From Rhipicephalus microplus (lineage: Eukaryota; Arthropoda; Arachnida; Ixodida; Ixodidae), in assembly GCF_043290135.1 (NCBI RefSeq), contig NC_134701.1, forward strand, positions 4,087,001-4,151,000: 64,000 nt of DNA. The letters are read 5' to 3'. Below, one piece after another: positions 61,935 through 64,000 of the stretch. The position numbers were made by a program, and so were the translations under genes. Numbering within the stretch: position 1 is the stretch's first letter; the number at the start of each line of letters is the position of its first letter. The notes below the pieces were generated by a model. That model searched no databases. It was not told the origin of the DNA and saw only the letters and a list, made by a program, of their open reading frames with translations.

Positions 61935-63052
61935 TGCAAGTATTGTGAAACCTTAAAGAACGATGTCATTTAGCGAGATACAGCGTTCTGTACTGTAATA
62001 AGTTGGTGAGAAACTGTGAGGTCAAGCAAATATCGTAATTGTGAACGAAACAGTGTAATTGAGCGTATTTAGATACAAGTGCGAATGTTAGGTTAGGTGG
62101 AGATATCAACCGTCGTAAAACCGCATTAAACAATGTCACTTAGTGAGATGTAGTGTTTTTCAACATTACAAGTCGGGAACTACGATATCTAATGTGAAAG
62201 CGCATGAAACCGTCGTAATCTTGTAGAAAACATTATAAAGTTGCGAGTAAAACGTTTTCTAACGATAGAAGTGCGAAGGTTAGCTTGAGTTATGTTAGTT
62301 TAAGCTATGTAGCGTCGTGAGACCACCAAAAAGGACGTCATCTAACGAGATAGTGTTGTTTTATTGCATGTACGAAACTGAAATAGGTGAAATGTTGTGA
62401 AAGTACACAAAACGGCTTGAACAAGCCAGATACTGCGTGTTGTACCGTTACAAGTGCGAAACTGCTATAATAAGATATTCTCGTTAAAGCGCATGCAAGT
62501 ATTGTGAAACCTTAAAGAACGATGTCATTTAGCGAGATACAGCGTTCTGTACTGTAATAAGTTGGTGAGAAACTGTGAGGTCAAGCAAATATCGTAATTG
62601 TGAACGAAACAGTGTAATTGAGCGTATTTAGATACAAGTGCGAATGTTAGGTTAGGTGGAGATATCAACCGTCGTAAAACCGCATTAAACAATGTCACTT
62701 AGTGAGATGTAGTGTTTTTCAACATTACAAGTCGGGAACTACGATATCTAATGTGAAAGCGCATGAAACCGTCGTAATCTTGTAGAAAACATTATAAAGT
62801 TGCGAGTAAAACGTTTTCTAACGATAGAAGTGCGAAGGTTAGCTTGAGTTATGTTAGTTTAAGCTATGTAGCGTCGTGAAACCACCAAAAACGACGTCAT
62901 CTAACGAGATAGTGTTGTTTTATTGCGAGTACGAAACTGCGATAGGTAAAATGTGAAAGCACACAAAATGGCATGAACAAGCCAAATACTGCGTGTTGTA
63001 CCGTTACAAGTGCGAAACTGCTATGTTGTGACATTCTCGGTAAAGCGCATGC
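61935..63052. repeat. Local tandem duplication of one 559-bp trimer
   Basis: The tag gagcgtattt occurs at 62061 and again 559 bp later at 62620, each followed by gttaggttaggtggagatatc. Junction variants near 62465 (ataataagatattc) mark the join. The outer limits given are approximate. Confidence 0.75.
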
Positions 63053-63889
63053 AAGTATCGTGAAACCTTAAAGAACGATGTCATTTAGCGAGATACAGCG
63101 TTCTGTACTGTAATAAGTTGATGAGAAACTGTGAGGTCAAGCAAATATCGTAATTGTGAACGAAACAGTGTAATTGAGCGTCTTTAGATACAAGTGCGAA
63201 TGTTAGGTTAGGTTGACATATCAACCTTCGTAAAACCGCATTAAACAATGTCACTTAGTGAGATGTAGTGTTTTTCAACATTACAAGTCGGGAACTACGA
63301 TATCTAATGTGAAAGCGCATGAAACCGTCGTAATCTTGTAGAAAACGTTGTAAAGTGGCGAGTAAAACGTTTTCTAACGATAGAAGTGCGAAGGTTAGGT
63401 TAGGTTAGGTTAGTTTAAGCTAGGTAGCGTCGTGAAACTACCAAAAACGACGTCATCTAACGAGATAGTGTTGTTTTATTGCGAGTATTAAACTGCGATA
63501 GGTGAAATGTTGTGAAAGCACACAAAACGGCATGAACAAGCCAAATACTGCGTGTTCTACCGTTACAAGTGCGAAACTGCTATATTGTGATATTCTCGTT
63601 AAAGCGCATGCAAGCATCGTGAAACCTTAAAGAACAATGTCATTTAGCGAGATACAGCGTTCTGTACTGCAATAAGTTGGTGAAAAACTGTGAGGTTATG
63701 CAAATATCGTAATTGTGAACAAAACAGTGTAATAGAGCGTTTTTTGATACAAGTGCGAATGTTAGGTTAGGTTAAGATATGAACCGTCGTAAAACCGCAT
63801 TAAACAATGTCCATTACTGAGATGCAGTGTTTTTCACCATTAAAAGTGGGGAACTGCGATATTTAATGTGAAAGCGCTTGCAACCGTCG

Positions 63890-64000
63890 TTAGGTTAGGT
63901 TAGGTTAGGTTAGGTTAGTTTTGGTTAGGTTAGGTTAGGTTAGGTTAGATTAGGTTAGGTTGGGTTGAGTTGGGTTAGGTTAGGTTAGGTTAGGTTAGGT
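63890..64000 (+). repeat. TTAGG array 45 (ttagttttgg class, cut by window end)
   Basis: At least 111 bp, continuing past the window. Starts like arrays 27 and 44. Confidence 0.92.

Larger units (their letters stand above)
58100..62600. repeat. 4.5-kb higher-order unit, copy 4 (right end approximate)
   Basis: Full-length copy with arrays 41 to 44. After array 44 the satellite switches to the gagcgtatttag/ggtggagatatc variants also seen near 22250 and 43055, so its right end is a hybrid. Confidence 0.7.
32263..64000. repeat. Satellite domain right of the PLE
   Basis: The same three-monomer satellite with TTAGG arrays 20 to 45. From 32263 to about 35.9 kb it parallels 5545 to about 9.2 kb, a third copy of the 3.19-kb unit region. 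From about 37 kb on it is organised in larger units of about 4.5 kb. No gene, RNA gene or mobile element was found. Inter-array intervals are 674-679, 1222-1242 and 2338 bp. Confidence 0.9.

Noticed and set aside
63890..64000. An actual chromosome end.
   Set aside because: The array is short, of a class found internally several times, and is cut by the window edge. Nothing shows a terminal uniform TTAGG tract.
1..64000. Assembly artefact as the sole explanation for the near-identical multi-kb repeats.
   Set aside because: It cannot be excluded for single duplications. However, private variants, unit-length differences in arrays and precise target-site duplications show real and layered sequence history. 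Spanning long reads would decide.

Overview
This window looks like subtelomeric or otherwise telomere-repeat-rich heterochromatin from an arthropod. About 58 of the 64 kb is tandem satellite DNA, interrupted by 45 arrays of TTAGG, the ancestral arthropod telomere repeat. All arrays have the G-rich strand on +. A Penelope-like retroelement and a LINE 3' end make a chelicerate such as a tick plausible, but that is inference. No host gene, tRNA, rRNA, operon or CRISPR array was found.

Layout. Positions 1-26440 and 32263-64000 are satellite. The satellite is built from three diverged but related monomers (about 170, 202 and 187 bp) that form a 559-bp trimeric higher-order repeat (HOR). TTAGG arrays of 108 to 752 bp enter and leave the satellite at fixed monomer positions. 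The satellite intervals between arrays come in discrete sizes (about 676, 1235, 1793 and 2338 bp), close to 117 + n x 559 with n = 1 to 4. Larger duplications lie on top: two tandem 3.19-kb units (2121-8499), two 1.36-1.39-kb units (8506-11257), a roughly 4.1-kb unit near 21.7-25.8 kb, and about four 4.5-kb units from 45.4 kb on, one of them shortened by about 0.8 kb. Conserved TTAGG variants inside the arrays show that arrays and satellite were amplified together.

The only convincing genes lie at 26441-32262. First comes a 5'-truncated LINE (26441-26854, minus) carrying the last 60 codons of its ORF and a TTTA-type tail. After 33 bp of satellite comes a composite Penelope-like element (PLE, 26888-32262) flanked by an 11-bp target-site duplication. 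It contains a full minus-strand copy with an intact 853-codon ORF (reverse transcriptase plus GIY-YIG endonuclease), a partial tandem copy upstream that forms the second 620-bp pseudo-LTR, and an inverted plus-strand partial copy still encoding 681 residues. The copies appear identical, so the insertion looks recent and possibly active. Removing both insertions gives a satellite interval of about 1782-1784 bp, which fits the n = 3 size class and supports the inferred boundaries.
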